Shown: positions 25,437 through 34,699, counted from the first letter of the stretch. The stretch: 54,643 nt of DNA from an uncultured Pseudomonadales bacterium (GCA_947494095.1 CANLTI010000033.1:1-54643), one strand, 5' to 3'. Notes: generated from the letters alone by a model not told the origin. Numbers and translations are program-made.

Positions 25437-27935
25437 GTGGGTATAGGTGTACAGCTGGTTAACCGGGTGCTAGGCATTCGCTTGCTGGTGGTATTGCTGC
25501 TATTGGCTATGGCGGCAGGCTTTAAGCCTAAGATTGTTGAACGTGCAGGCGATGCAATTGATACGTTCTTATTGCAAACGGCGGTGGATTTTATTGACTA
25601 TCCTCGCCCGAGTACCAGTATGACAGTAGTGCATGTCCCTGATGTCGAGTACGAAGCTTGGTTGGCTGATATTGCCGGTACCGATAGCTTTTATCGTTTA
25701 TTACAAAAAGTGGAAGTAGCCGCGCAGCTGGACACAGCCACGCTCAATGACTCGGCAGCTATGGTTGTGCCGCAGGCGACCGATAAACCCGTACTCGCGC
25801 TTATTGCCGAGCAGCCTTTAATGCTTATTCAAGGGCGCGCTGAAAAGTTAGTCGCTGCGTGGGCGAAAAAAACACCGATTAAGCCCGCCGCCTTGATGGG
25901 TGAGCTCAAAGGCGCTGTACAGGCGCGCAATAGTTTTGTGGTTGCAGCCAAAGAAAACCTCGTTGTTGGCGGTGGTGTGGTCTCTGGTGCCGAGCATACC
26001 AAAATCCCTGTTCAGCCTATAGACTTGACCGCTCGGTTAGATTTTGCCGAATCATTACTCTCTTACCTATGGCCAATTATTCACGAGCCATACCGCGAAA
26101 TTATTTCCTCATCCCCTATACAGCAGTTTTTGCTCCCCTCGCCAGGTTTAGTGGCCCCTTTGTTGGTGCAAGGTGGGGATGCAGTCGTTTACGAAAGTTT
26201 TTTATTGCGATTATTGCGCTTAGGTACAGGCGGGGCAAGGGGCGTGATGACTTGGCAGCAAGGCGTGCCGATTGTGCTTGGCGGTAAAACATTAGCGATT
26301 AGTTTTGATGGCAGCGTTGTCCCGCTATACGGTAATGCGGTGGGCGTAACCGCGCCGGTTGTACAGCTAACACTAGCGGCGGCTTTGCGCGCCGACAACT
26401 TAAAAGGCTGGGTATTAATTGGTCGAGACCAAAGCGCTGAATTGCAAAATACAGCGCAAGTCTTATCGGCGATTAATGATGGCGCCTATTTAACGCAGCC
26501 GGTATTAACCCCCTTATTTAAGTTACTCATTTATACCGTGCTATTAATGGCGTGCTTTATTGTGCTGCCAAGGTTGTCAGTATTTAGCTTTATTGGTTTT
26601 TTTATGGTGTGCGCTGCGGGTTGTACGATTGCGCAATTGCTAACACCGTACTTTGCTTTTTACTGGCTGCCGATGGGGGATGTTTTAACGGTGGTGGGCA
26701 TTGTTTTTGTACTAATGTTTGTTTGGCGTGTCAGAAAAACATTTGATGTTGGGCTACAAAAAAAAGTGCAAAAACTGGCTTTAATGTCAGCTCGATTAAG
26801 CTACCAAGACGGGCATTACGTTAGAGCGTTAAAGCTTATTAAGCAGGCGCCTCTCGATAGGCACAGTTTAAAAGATTATTATAAAATTGCCGATGCTTTA
26901 TTAGACGAAGGCGCCGCCAAAGAAGCTCTGCCTGTTTGGCGGTTATTAAGTAAACGCGCCGCGACGTTTAAAGAGGTCAAGCAAAAGCTGGTTAAGTGTG
27001 AAGCAGCCTTGCAGGCTCCACTAGCGCCTGCTACGGCCGAGCAAACACAGGTTATTAGCACAACAGGTGTCGGCGCAGCGCTTGAAAAGCTCGGCCGTTA
27101 TCATGTACGCAGTGTGCTGGGGCACGGCGGTAGTGGCATAGTTTATGAGGGGTTTGACCCTGTGATAACTCGGGATGTTGCACTCAAAACACTCAACCTT
27201 AATGTCTTTAGTTCACAAAATCAAAGTAAAGTAAATAACCGCTTTTTGGCTGAGGTCAAAACCGTGGGCAAACTGAACCACCCTAATATTGTCTCTGTTT
27301 TTGATGTGGGTAAACAAGAGAACTGGGCTTATATTGCGATGGATTTGGCCAGAGGCAAGCCTTTGACCGAGTATGTGACAACAGGTCATTTACTGCCTGT
27401 CGCTGAGGTTTATTGGATAGGCTTAAAAGTGGCTGAGGCTTTAGCCTTTGCGCATGAGCACAATATTGTACATTGCGATATTAAGCCGGGTAATATTATT
27501 TATAATCGCGAAAACTTTGATGTCAAAGTCACTGACTTTGGTATTGCAAAATGGTTGGATGCTGCGCATACCGAAACAGGCGAAATTATGGGTAGCCCGC
27601 TGTATATGGCACCCGAGCAATTAAAGGGGCACAGTGTTGTGGCGCAAACCGATATTTTTAGTTTAGGGGCAACATTACATCAATTATTGTGCGGCTCGCC
27701 ACCTTTTGATGGTCGGAGCATTGCTGAAATTCAGCAGGCAGTGTTATATGCAAGGCCCGAGTCTGTACGTACACTCAATAAGGTCCTGCCGGCGAGTGCT
27801 GCGCGAATTGTTAACCGTGCACTTAAAAAGAAGACTACGGAGCGTTTTAGCAGTGCAAGCGATATGGCTTTTACACTGAATAAAGCGATAATACGTGATT
27901 TTAAAGATGAAGCTAAAAATTGGCGCTTGCTCTAA
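25437..27935 (+). CDS. CHASE2-domain transmembrane Ser/Thr protein kinase
   Basis: An 832-residue protein with one N-terminal helix, an extracytoplasmic CHASE2-like domain (about residues 30-350), and three closely spaced helices (residues 358-428). A helical TPR-like linker follows, then a PknB-type kinase domain from about residue 555. Kinase motifs are GHGGSGIVYEG (Gly loop), VALKTLN (Lys), HCDIKPGNIIY (catalytic loop), VTDFGIAKW and MAPEQLKG. The catalytic loop has Cys before the Asp where bacterial Hanks kinases normally have Arg, so it is a non-RD kinase. GTG is the assumed start. The FHA gene follows after 57 bases. It may phosphorylate the FHA or STAS proteins, but this is inference. 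Confidence 0.88.
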   Translation: MGIGVQLVNRVLGIRLLVVLLLLAMAAGFKPKIVERAGDAIDTFLLQTAVDFIDYPRPSTSMTVVHVPDVEYEAWLADIAGTDSFYRLLQKVEVAAQLDTATLNDSAAMVVPQATDKPVLALIAEQPLMLIQGRAEKLVAAWAKKTPIKPAALMGELKGAVQARNSFVVAAKENLVVGGGVVSGAEHTKIPVQPIDLTARLDFAESLLSYLWPIIHEPYREIISSSPIQQFLLPSPGLVAPLLVQGGDAVVYESFLLRLLRLGTGGARGVMTWQQGVPIVLGGKTLAISFDGSVVPLYGNAVGVTAPVVQLTLAAALRADNLKGWVLIGRDQSAELQNTAQVLSAINDGAYLTQPVLTPLFKLLIYTVLLMACFIVLPRLSVFSFIGFFMVCAAGCTIAQLLTPYFAFYWLPMGDVLTVVGIVFVLMFVWRVRKTFDVGLQKKVQKLALMSARLSYQDGHYVRALKLIKQAPLDRHSLKDYYKIADALLDEGAAKEALPVWRLLSKRAATFKEVKQKLVKCEAALQAPLAPATAEQTQVISTTGVGAALEKLGRYHVRSVLGHGGSGIVYEGFDPVITRDVALKTLNLNVFSSQNQSKVNNRFLAEVKTVGKLNHPNIVSVFDVGKQENWAYIAMDLARGKPLTEYVTTGHLLPVAEVYWIGLKVAEALAFAHEHNIVHCDIKPGNIIYNRENFDVKVTDFGIAKWLDAAHTETGEIMGSPLYMAPEQLKGHSVVAQTDIFSLGATLHQLLCGSPPFDGRSIAEIQQAVLYARPESVRTLNKVLPASAARIVNRALKKKTTERFSSASDMAFTLNKAIIRDFKDEAKNWRLL

Positions 27936-27992
27936 TTGAGCCGCCGGTTGTGAGCTGAAAATTGCACATTAATATATTTATAGGTACTCAAT

Positions 27993-28364
27993 ATGTCCGC
28001 AATAATTGCCCAAATGGTCGATGGTGTCGTTGTTCACCGCTTTGAATTAAGCCTTGGGGTGACCACGGTCGGCCGTCAGCCTGATAATGATATTGTTATT
28101 CAAGACCCTGCCGTCAGTGGTGCGCATGCCCATTTTTTGATTGAAAAAAATCAAGACTTTGAGGGGTATTTGGATGTATTTGTTGAGGACTTTGGCAGTA
28201 CCAATGGCACCTTTGTTAATAATTTGCCTGCACAAAAAAAACATAAATTAATGAATAACGATGTGGTGCGTTTTGGTTTTAATGAGTTTCAGTTTATGGA
28301 TGATGAAAATACTGATATGACTCGCACCGTACATATGGCTGCGCCAGGAAGTGACGCGCTTTAG
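27993..28364 (+). CDS. FHA-domain protein
   Basis: A 123-residue single forkhead-associated domain that should bind phosphothreonine peptides. The motifs VGRQPDNDIVI, SGAHAHF and DFGSTNGTFVNN are complete. The short C-terminal tail contains several Thr (ENTDMTRTVHM), a plausible kinase target by analogy with GarA-type proteins. Its position right behind the Ser/Thr kinase suggests a kinase reader or substrate. Confidence 0.92.
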   Translation: MSAIIAQMVDGVVVHRFELSLGVTTVGRQPDNDIVIQDPAVSGAHAHFLIEKNQDFEGYLDVFVEDFGSTNGTFVNNLPAQKKHKLMNNDVVRFGFNEFQFMDDENTDMTRTVHMAAPGSDAL

Positions 28365-28384
28365 TGGTTTATTTGGCGCACAGC

Positions 28385-28424
28385 TTACAGTACGACTTTT
28401 ACAGTACAGCTTTTACAGTACAAC
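28385..28424. repeat. TTTTACAGTACA tandem repeat
   Basis: Three imperfect 14-15-bp units (ttacagtacgact type) overlap the stop codon of the minus-strand secreted protein gene. The TAA stop is part of one unit. Confidence 0.65.
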
Positions 28425-29078
28425 CAAGTCCATCGGGGCTGGAATATTGGCCTCAAGGCGGATGTTGTCGAGCTGTATATGAACGCCTTGTTGCTCGCCA
28501 GCGGCAGGCTGTATGGCAAAGCCTGTCTGCACTTGTGTGATATCAAGGCCGCGCGCTACAAGGCGTTGTATATCAATGCTGACTGATTGCCACTGCCCTT
28601 GTTGTGTTGGGTTAATATCCAGCGGCTCGCTGGTACAATTGCGGCCACAGCCTAGGCTAATTTCTAGGCCATTAATATTGTGGGCAAAGTCGATAATACG
28701 AATATCAAAATGTAATTGACCCGACTTAAAGGCTGTTAAGTCAAGCCAGCTATGGGGCGTGTTAGGGTTGGAGTGTGGGCCTGCGGTAATGCCAAAGCGC
28801 TGATTTTTTTTACCGTTAAACTGAATATCTAATACGCGGCTATGGTAGTGACCTACGTCTATAATTTGCCATTGAGTATCTTTTTGTGTGGTAAAGGCTT
28901 GCTGCCAAGTGGGGTCGATACACTCCTTAAAAATATTGCCTACACCATCAAAGCACTCAGTGGCGATACTATTTGCCGCTGTACTGTGCATCGAGCAACG
29001 CATTAAAATACAAAAAACAGCCAGCGCATAATGTGAACGCTGGCAGATCGCTTGTGTGTCAAATGAAGGTAGGCGCAT
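28413..29078 (-). CDS. Secreted protein with carbohydrate-binding-like (ExoP C-terminal-type) domain
   Basis: A 221-residue protein with a hydrophobic N-terminus that may be a signal peptide. The mature part is a beta-sandwich-like domain with SWLDLTAFKSGQLHFDIRI, LGCGRNCT and IQLDNIRLEAN. It resembles the galactose-binding-like domain found at the C-terminus of ExoP-type GH3 glucanases, here free-standing. It may bind a polysaccharide or anchor an enzyme. It is transcribed in the same direction as the upstream tesA gene with a 48-base gap, so the two may be co-transcribed. Confidence 0.5.
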   Translation of the reverse strand: MRLPSFDTQAICQRSHYALAVFCILMRCSMHSTAANSIATECFDGVGNIFKECIDPTWQQAFTTQKDTQWQIIDVGHYHSRVLDIQFNGKKNQRFGITAGPHSNPNTPHSWLDLTAFKSGQLHFDIRIIDFAHNINGLEISLGCGRNCTSEPLDINPTQQGQWQSVSIDIQRLVARGLDITQVQTGFAIQPAAGEQQGVHIQLDNIRLEANIPAPMDLVVL

Positions 29079-29126
29079 AAGAGTCTAAGTGTCAGTAAAA
29101 ACCTCTACACTAGCGCGTGAATATGA

Positions 29127-29795
29127 CTATTTGATGTCAGGCGGTGAGACTTGCGTGATTAGCGCCTCTAACACTGGCCAAATATTGTTAAGAATGAGTG
29201 GCTGCGCTTGGGCATTGGGGTGTAAACCATCGGCTTGCATTAAGGCTGGTACACCTGCAACACCCTCTAAAAAGAACGGAACTCGCGCGGTATTGTACTG
29301 TTGCGCTAGCGCGCTATATTGCGCAAAAAAGGGCTCTGTGTAGCGCCGACCCAAGTTGGGCGGTAATTGTACCCCCAGCAATAATACCTTGGCGCCAGCG
29401 CTTTGGGCGCGGCTAATAAGCACACTCAGGTTTTGCTCGATGAGCGCTAAGGGTTTGCCCTGTAAACCATCGTTAGCGCCAAGGGCTAAAATGACAATGT
29501 CGGGTGCGTTTTGCAATAACCCAACTTGCATTTGGAGGCCTGCATCTGTGGTGGCGCCACTGACCGAGCCATTGATTACTTTGGCTGCGATGCCCTTTTG
29601 TGTTAATTGATGTTTGAGTAAGGCTACCCAGCTCTCATCAATTTTGATGCCATAACCAGCACTTAAGCTATCGCCAAGCACCGCTATGGTGACTGGGTTG
29701 CCTTCGTGTTGATCGCTGGAATTATTACCGGCGTATAAGGTCATAGGTACCACGCTAAAAATAAGGCCTATGATGAGGCTTTGAAAAAAATTCAT
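29127..29795 (-). CDS. tesA: TesA-like SGNH esterase/lysophospholipase
   Basis: A periplasmic multifunctional esterase of about 222 residues. The signal peptide begins MNFFQSLIIGLIF and ends near LYAG. SGNH-family blocks are GDSLSAGYG (nucleophile Ser), GANDGL (block III) and DGLHPN (Asp/His). The frame stays open far upstream to 30140, but that extension only reads the antisense of an ABC gene and a tandem repeat. Divergent pairing with the ABC genes ybbA-ybbP is the same as in E. coli and many gammaproteobacteria. Confidence 0.92.
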   Translation of the reverse strand: MNFFQSLIIGLIFSVVPMTLYAGNNSSDQHEGNPVTIAVLGDSLSAGYGIKIDESWVALLKHQLTQKGIAAKVINGSVSGATTDAGLQMQVGLLQNAPDIVILALGANDGLQGKPLALIEQNLSVLISRAQSAGAKVLLLGVQLPPNLGRRYTEPFFAQYSALAQQYNTARVPFFLEGVAGVPALMQADGLHPNAQAQPLILNNIWPVLEALITQVSPPDIK

Positions 29796-29829
29796 AAATA
29801 CGATTCCAGGTCGTTTGCCAGAGAAAGCT

Positions 29830-29901
29830 ATGTCAGAAGCTACGCTAAAAACAATGTCAGAAGCTATGCTAAAAACCATGCCAGAAGCTACGCTAAAAAC
29901 C
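29830..29901 (+). repeat. 24-bp tandem repeat at the 5' end of the ABC ATPase gene
   Basis: Three consecutive 24-bp units, each encoding M(S/P)EA(T/M)LKT and each starting with an ATG, are followed by a fourth truncated ATG-CTA-AAA. Units differ by one to three bases. The array lies in the 106 bases between the tesA start and the first family-conserved codon of the ATPase. Confidence 0.9.
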
Positions 29902-30717
29902 ATGCTAAAAGTTGTTGACCTCAGCCACTTTTTACCGAATGCCAAACCCGATGATAGCCCTTTGCTCAACCACTTACAGTGTGACATTAAAGCCGGTGAA
30001 TCGGTGGCGATTGTGGGGGCTTCTGGTTCGGGTAAGACCACACTTTTAAGTTTTTTGGCCGGCTTAGATACGCCAAGTACCGGTAAAGTTCTGATTGCTG
30101 GGCAAGATATTACAGTAATGAATGAAGAGGCCCGTGCCAAAGTGCGTGCACAGCAGGTTGCCTTTGTATTTCAAAACTTTCAATTGATCGATGGTTTGAG
30201 TGCGCTACAAAATGTGTGCTTGCCATTAGAAGTTAAAGGTCAAGCAAAGCCGGAAGCTCAGGCAATTAAATGGTTAGAGCGCGTAGGCTTAGGGCATCGC
30301 TTAGGGCACAACCCTACCCAACTTTCGGGCGGTGAGCAACAGCGCGTTGCCTTGGCTCGAGCCTTTGCTTGCGGCGCACCCCTACTGTTTGCCGATGAGC
30401 CAACCGGTAGCCTAGATATTAAAACGGGCAATGCTATTGCCGATTTATTATTTGAGCTATGTGGCCACAGTAATCAGGCCGATCAAGCCGACGACATCGA
30501 GCATAACAGCACAGCTCCGTACAATACTAAAGCTCCGAACAACACCAAAGCTTCGGACAACACCAAAGCCGCGCAAACGCTAATACTTGTGACGCATGAC
30601 TTAACCCTCGCACAGCGCTGTGATCGTATTTTAACATTAACCGATGGGCAGCTTGTTGAAACAGCCATGTTAAGTACAAAAAGTAAAGGTGAACAGACCG
30701 GGGAGGCGGGGCATTGA
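29830..30717 (+). CDS. ybbA: ABC transporter ATP-binding protein (YbbA/LolD type)
   Basis: The ATPase partner of the downstream FtsX-type permease. Motifs in order are GASGSGKTT (Walker A), the Q-loop in [22 protein letters not shown] (signature), [12 protein letters not shown] (Walker B) and LVTHD (H-loop). The family core starts at [10 protein letters not shown] (29902). A TTG at 29815 and ATGs at 29830, 29854 and 29878 in the repeat also fit. An insertion of about 30 residues rich in Asn and Thr (three 18-bp repeats) lies between Walker B and the H-loop, where relatives have about ten residues. It overlaps the permease by 4 bp. The transported substrate is unknown. Confidence 0.9.
   Translation: MSEATLKTMSEAMLKTMPEATLKTMLKVVDLSHFLPNAKPDDSPLLNHLQCDIKAGESVAIVGASGSGKTTLLSFLAGLDTPSTGKVLIAGQDITVMNEEARAKVRAQQVAFVFQNFQLIDGLSALQNVCLPLEVKGQAKPEAQAIKWLERVGLGHRLGHNPTQLSGGEQQRVALARAFACGAPLLFADEPTGSLDIKTGNAIADLLFELCGHSNQADQADDIEHNSTAPYNTKAPNNTKASDNTKAAQTLILVTHDLTLAQRCDRILTLTDGQLVETAMLSTKSKGEQTGEAGH
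30511..30570 (+). repeat. 18-bp tandem repeat inside the ABC ATPase
   Basis: Three units of 18 bp (AAAGCTCCGAACAACACC type) plus a partial one, coding for repeated K-A-x-x-N-T hexapeptides in a surface loop between Walker B and the H-loop. Confidence 0.88.
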
Positions 30718-33272
30718 GTGCTCAGGATATTAGCGCTCAAGGTGCTGGCGGCCCAAGTCTAGCAATGCAAGGCTTAAGGGCGTTAAGTTTTAGGTTGCTA
30801 TGGCGCGGGGCTGGAGGCCGCAGTGCAGTAATGCTGGTGTTATCACTCATTGTTGCCGTTGCGGTGGTCGCGACATTAACGCTCACCACCGACCGCTTAC
30901 AAACGCTTATTTACTCTAAAGCGAGCCACTTTTTAGCCGCGGATGCGCGCGTGTCAGGTACCTTGCCTATTCCCGAGCAGTGGATGGTCTCTTTACGTGA
31001 AAAGGGTATTAGCACCGCGACTAGCACAGGTTTTAGAGCCATGTTGTTTAGCGGGCAAGGTGAAGCGCAAAAAATGCAGCTAGGTGCCGTCAAAGCGGTA
31101 TCGGCTAACTATCCTTTAAAAGGTGAGTTGCTAGTTGCGAGCGTACCTTTTGGCCAGGGTTTACCGCAAGCACAAGGCCCTAGTGTGGGTGAGGTATGGC
31201 TGACATCACGTTTATTTGCGGCATTAAATATTGCAGTGGGCGATGTTGTGAGTATTGGCGATGCAGACCTTATGGTGACTAAGGCACTCATTCAAGAGCC
31301 AGACAGCCCGCAAAGTGTGTTTGGTTTTGCGCCTAGGGCACTAATAAACGAGGATGACGTAGCCAAAACTAACGCCATTAATACCGGTAGTCGTGTTAAT
31401 CACAGCTTAATGTTAGCGGGCAAGGCCGCAGCTATAGCGCAAATTGAGCAAGTACTGCAAAGCGAGCTGGGTAATCATTTTAAGTGGCAGGCGGCAGGTG
31501 AAGGTGAGGGGCCTGATGCCGGCGCCTTTAAGCGCATCACAAATTACGTATTATTGGTGGGGGCTTTGGCTTTGGTTTTAGGTGCGGTTGCGATTGCGCT
31601 AGCCGCCGATGAATTTGCCAAAAATCAATACAAAACCATCGCCTTACTCAAAACCTTAGGAGTAGGCCCGCGGGCATTGGTGCGTATATTTAGCTGGCAG
31701 TTGTTGGGCTTATTGATAGTGGGGTGTGTTGCAGGCTTATTTGTTGGATGGTTATTGCACTTGGGCTTATTGCTATTATTAGCCGAGCTATTACCTACCG
31801 CGCTGCCTGCACCCAAGCTGACCTCTTTTGTGATTCCACTCGTCGGTGGCGCAGCAGTGTTACTGGCGTTTGCGGGGCCGAGATTTTGGGCGTTACGTAA
31901 AGTGCTACCGGTTGTGGCTATTAAATCGCAGAGCGCAACCACCCAGCCGCCCCACTGGTGGTTGGGTGGTTTATTAATTACGGCTTTAGTGGCTTTATTA
32001 ACCCAGCAAATTGCGCTGACGGTATTGGCCGGTGTGGGTTTGTTGGGGGTCTTTTTTGTGGTGCGCTTATTAGTATTGGCGTTGTTTAAACCGTTAACCC
32101 AAGTACACAGTACGTTAAGCGGTGCATTGCGATTAGGTTTGGGGCAATGGCTAAACTACCGCCATCAAAACGCCACGCAAGCGAGTGTGTTTGGTTTGAT
32201 TTTTATGGTGTTATTTAGTGTGTATAGCGCGCGCACGCATTTATTAACGGCTTGGCAACAGCAAGTGCCCGATGGTGCACCTAACCATTTTATTTTTAAT
32301 ATTTATGATCATCAAAAAGATGAGGTCACGCAATTTATTGAGCAAAACGCTAATAACCTCTCTGACTTTTACCCCATGAGCCGCGGCCGTATTACCGGGG
32401 TTAATGCTATAACGTGGGAGCAGCAGCTCGAGCAAAGCCCTAATGCACAGCGTATGAACTACGAGCGCGAATTAAACTTAACCTGGTCACAAACCCTGCA
32501 AGACGATAATGAAATTACTGCCGGTGCATGGTGGCCCGGTGAGCAAGATGCGCAGTCGCCGCTACTGGTATCGATTGAACAAGATTATGCCAAAGGTGCT
32601 AATTTACATGTTGGTGACCGGGTAACATTAAGTTTGGCCGGTCAAAGTGTTGAGGCGATTATTGCTAATACGCGCAGTTTAAATTGGCAAAGCATGCGGC
32701 CAAACTTTTTTATTATTTTTAATAAAAAGCCAGCGCCTTATGTTGCAAGTAATTGGATAACGAGCTTTTATTTGCCGCCGGCACAAAAATCAATGATTAA
32801 TGACTTGGTGCAGCGCTATCCCTCTATCACCTTAGTTGAGGTAGACCAAGCATTGGCGACGGTAAAATCACTTATTGACCAGCTGGGTTTGGCGGTCGAA
32901 TATTTATTAGCGCTTATGGTATTGGCCGCTGCTATGGTACTGGCGGCGAGCTTGTTGGTTACGCTGCCTTTGCGTACACGCACGGCCTCACTACAACGGG
33001 CTTTTGGTGCCACTAGCGCATTAATTCGTCGAGCCTTGTGGTGTGAATTTTTAATATTGGGCGCTATTGCCGGCTTGGTGGCTTGTATAGGCGCCGAGCT
33101 ATTGGTGCGCTTTTGGTTGGCTGGTGCATTGCAGTTAACCGATTTGGGTGTGCTGAGCGTGTGGTATTGGGGGGTACCCTTGGCAATGGGCGTTTTGGGG
33201 GTTACAGGTATGCTGGCCACGCGGCGCGTGTTAACGGTGGCGCCGGTACAGTTATTAAAAGCTACGAGTTGA
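30714..33272 (+). CDS. ybbP: FtsX-like ABC transporter permease (YbbP type)
   Basis: An 852-residue permease with about ten transmembrane helices: one near residue 45, a group at 275-470 and a C-terminal group at 720-850. Two FtsX domains flank large extracytoplasmic loops, as in the YbbP/lysophospholipase L1-linked transporters. The GTG/TTG-type start overlaps the ATPase stop (gagTGctc region), indicating coupling. With the ATPase and tesA it forms the conserved divergent tesA-ybbAP locus. Confidence 0.9.
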   Translation: MSAQDISAQGAGGPSLAMQGLRALSFRLLWRGAGGRSAVMLVLSLIVAVAVVATLTLTTDRLQTLIYSKASHFLAADARVSGTLPIPEQWMVSLREKGISTATSTGFRAMLFSGQGEAQKMQLGAVKAVSANYPLKGELLVASVPFGQGLPQAQGPSVGEVWLTSRLFAALNIAVGDVVSIGDADLMVTKALIQEPDSPQSVFGFAPRALINEDDVAKTNAINTGSRVNHSLMLAGKAAAIAQIEQVLQSELGNHFKWQAAGEGEGPDAGAFKRITNYVLLVGALALVLGAVAIALAADEFAKNQYKTIALLKTLGVGPRALVRIFSWQLLGLLIVGCVAGLFVGWLLHLGLLLLLAELLPTALPAPKLTSFVIPLVGGAAVLLAFAGPRFWALRKVLPVVAIKSQSATTQPPHWWLGGLLITALVALLTQQIALTVLAGVGLLGVFFVVRLLVLALFKPLTQVHSTLSGALRLGLGQWLNYRHQNATQASVFGLIFMVLFSVYSARTHLLTAWQQQVPDGAPNHFIFNIYDHQKDEVTQFIEQNANNLSDFYPMSRGRITGVNAITWEQQLEQSPNAQRMNYERELNLTWSQTLQDDNEITAGAWWPGEQDAQSPLLVSIEQDYAKGANLHVGDRVTLSLAGQSVEAIIANTRSLNWQSMRPNFFIIFNKKPAPYVASNWITSFYLPPAQKSMINDLVQRYPSITLVEVDQALATVKSLIDQLGLAVEYLLALMVLAAAMVLAASLLVTLPLRTRTASLQRAFGATSALIRRALWCEFLILGAIAGLVACIGAELLVRFWLAGALQLTDLGVLSVWYWGVPLAMGVLGVTGMLATRRVLTVAPVQLLKATS

Positions 33273-33474
33273 GTGAGCTTTTAGTTAGCGGCATTGGCGC
33301 AATAAGGGACGAGGAAAAAATACATTATCCAATAATACTTGTTTTCTGCTTCCTCTCCTGCGTTGCTCAAAGCGTTACATGCCCCGGCATGCGCCCCTTC
33401 GAGCGCCTTGCCGAGAAAACAGAACTCTACGTCTAATTGGACAAACTATTATTACCTCGCCCCTAACCGATAAT

Positions 33475-33513
33475 AAAAAACCTCAAAAAACTTGCGCTTT
33501 TTGAGGTTTTTTT
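33475..33513 (+). terminator. Terminator downstream of the permease
   Basis: Long A/T-flanked hairpin: AAAACCTCAAAAA and TTTTTGAGGTTTT around loop cttgcgc, with T-run. It lies between the permease gene and a family A element. Confidence 0.85.
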
Positions 33514-33539
33514 ATGGCTAGCGTATTGCTTGATAACCT

Positions 33540-33701
33540 GTAACTATTCAGAGGTACCGAAATTGGGCGCTAATGAATCATTGACTGGGCCGCTCAAGCC
33601 ATCCATGGTCGCTATATAAGCGCTCCCGGCGCTTAAATACCCAGAAAATAATCCATCAGCACCCTATCAGGTGAGGTTTGTCAGCCGAGCTGAATAGTTA
33701 C
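33540..33701 (+). mobile_element. Family A MITE, 162-bp copy with perfect ends and target duplication
   Basis: The best-preserved copy. The termini are GTAACTATTCAG and CTGAATAGTTAC, a perfect 12-bp inverted repeat, flanked on both sides by GATAACCT (33532-33539 and 33702-33709). The interior lacks the 15-bp sub-repeats and CCCTAT stretch of the longer copies, showing that element length varies. No coding capacity. Confidence 0.92.
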
Positions 33702-33732
33702 GATAACCTTTAGTTAAAAAGTTGTGCGTATG

Positions 33733-34665
33733 TTACTCGCCCATGGCAGTAATAATAGGTTGGCCATTTTTTAGTGTGAGCGTGTTGCCTTCTGGGTGCT
33801 TAACGGTGCGTATTTCACCAATGCCGGTATCCGATTGATAGACCACGTTATAGGCAATTACGGTGTTTTCGCGCGCTTTTAAATTGGCTAATTGCTCTTC
33901 GGTGACAAGCGCTTGGCCGTATTCATAAGGCAGTTGCGCGCCCACAGCTGGCGCGTAATCTAAGGTGATGTTGTGGCTTTGCTCGGCAAAGGTATAGGCA
34001 ACATCGAACAGTGGCGCCGGAATATTCGCCTTTATCTTTTTGATGTTTGTTGGGTCAGTAATCACTTCTCCATTAATGACAGGTAGCTGTCCTTTAGGAT
34101 TGTATGCCATGGTGAGGCTTTGGTTTTGACCATTCAGGTTAAGCGTGACGTTGTAGCCCGTTGTTTGATCGGGGTCGCGTACTGTGCGGCAATCTTGCTC
34201 GACGGTTTGATAGGTTTTAGCTTGTTGTTTATGGGTTTGTACATTTTTGCCTATGAGGCCACCAGCAATGGCGCCAAGCGCAGTAGCCGCTTTTTTACCG
34301 TTGCCGCCACCAACTTGGTGGCCCAAAAGCCCGCCAATAAGGGCGCCAGCGGCCGTACCGGCAACTTGGTTTTCATCTTTAACGGGCATTTGATGGGTGA
34401 CTACGCGTTTTTCGCACACTTCACGCGCTTGGCCGGCAATCACAATGGGTTGCGAGCGCACAACATCAGCGAGCACGGGCGCGTTAGGATCAATACGTTG
34501 TTGTACGGTAGTGACCGTTGCGTACTCTTGCTCCATCGCAACAGTAATTGGTGTAACAGAGACAATGTGCGCCACTTTGGGCGCTGTGCTGCGCAAAGCT
34601 AGGGCACCACCTGCGGTAGCCACCGCGCCACCTAAAAAAATACCAATAATCATGTGTTTGTTCAT
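33733..34665 (-). CDS. Glycine-zipper 2TM-domain envelope protein
   Basis: A 310-residue protein with an N-terminal membrane segment (MIIGIFLGGAVATAGGALAL) and a central glycine-zipper hairpin (AGTAAGALIGGLLGHQVGGG and ALGAIAGGLIGKNV, about residues 105-140). Conserved Cys residues flank it (REVCEKR and EQDCRTV). The C-terminal half is beta-rich and not recognised. Rcs-type envelope-stress lipoproteins use similar zippers, but no lipobox is visible, so function is unassigned. Confidence 0.75.
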   Translation of the reverse strand: MNKHMIIGIFLGGAVATAGGALALRSTAPKVAHIVSVTPITVAMEQEYATVTTVQQRIDPNAPVLADVVRSQPIVIAGQAREVCEKRVVTHQMPVKDENQVAGTAAGALIGGLLGHQVGGGNGKKAATALGAIAGGLIGKNVQTHKQQAKTYQTVEQDCRTVRDPDQTTGYNVTLNLNGQNQSLTMAYNPKGQLPVINGEVITDPTNIKKIKANIPAPLFDVAYTFAEQSHNITLDYAPAVGAQLPYEYGQALVTEEQLANLKARENTVIAYNVVYQSDTGIGEIRTVKHPEGNTLTLKNGQPIITAMGE

Positions 34666-34699
34666 GCAAGCTCCGTAAGCGACGACCTAAACGTGATGT

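Noticed and set aside
29796..30140. N-terminal extension of the TesA-like protein
   Set aside because: It reads the antisense of the ABC ATPase and the 24-bp repeat; the real signal peptide starts at 29795.
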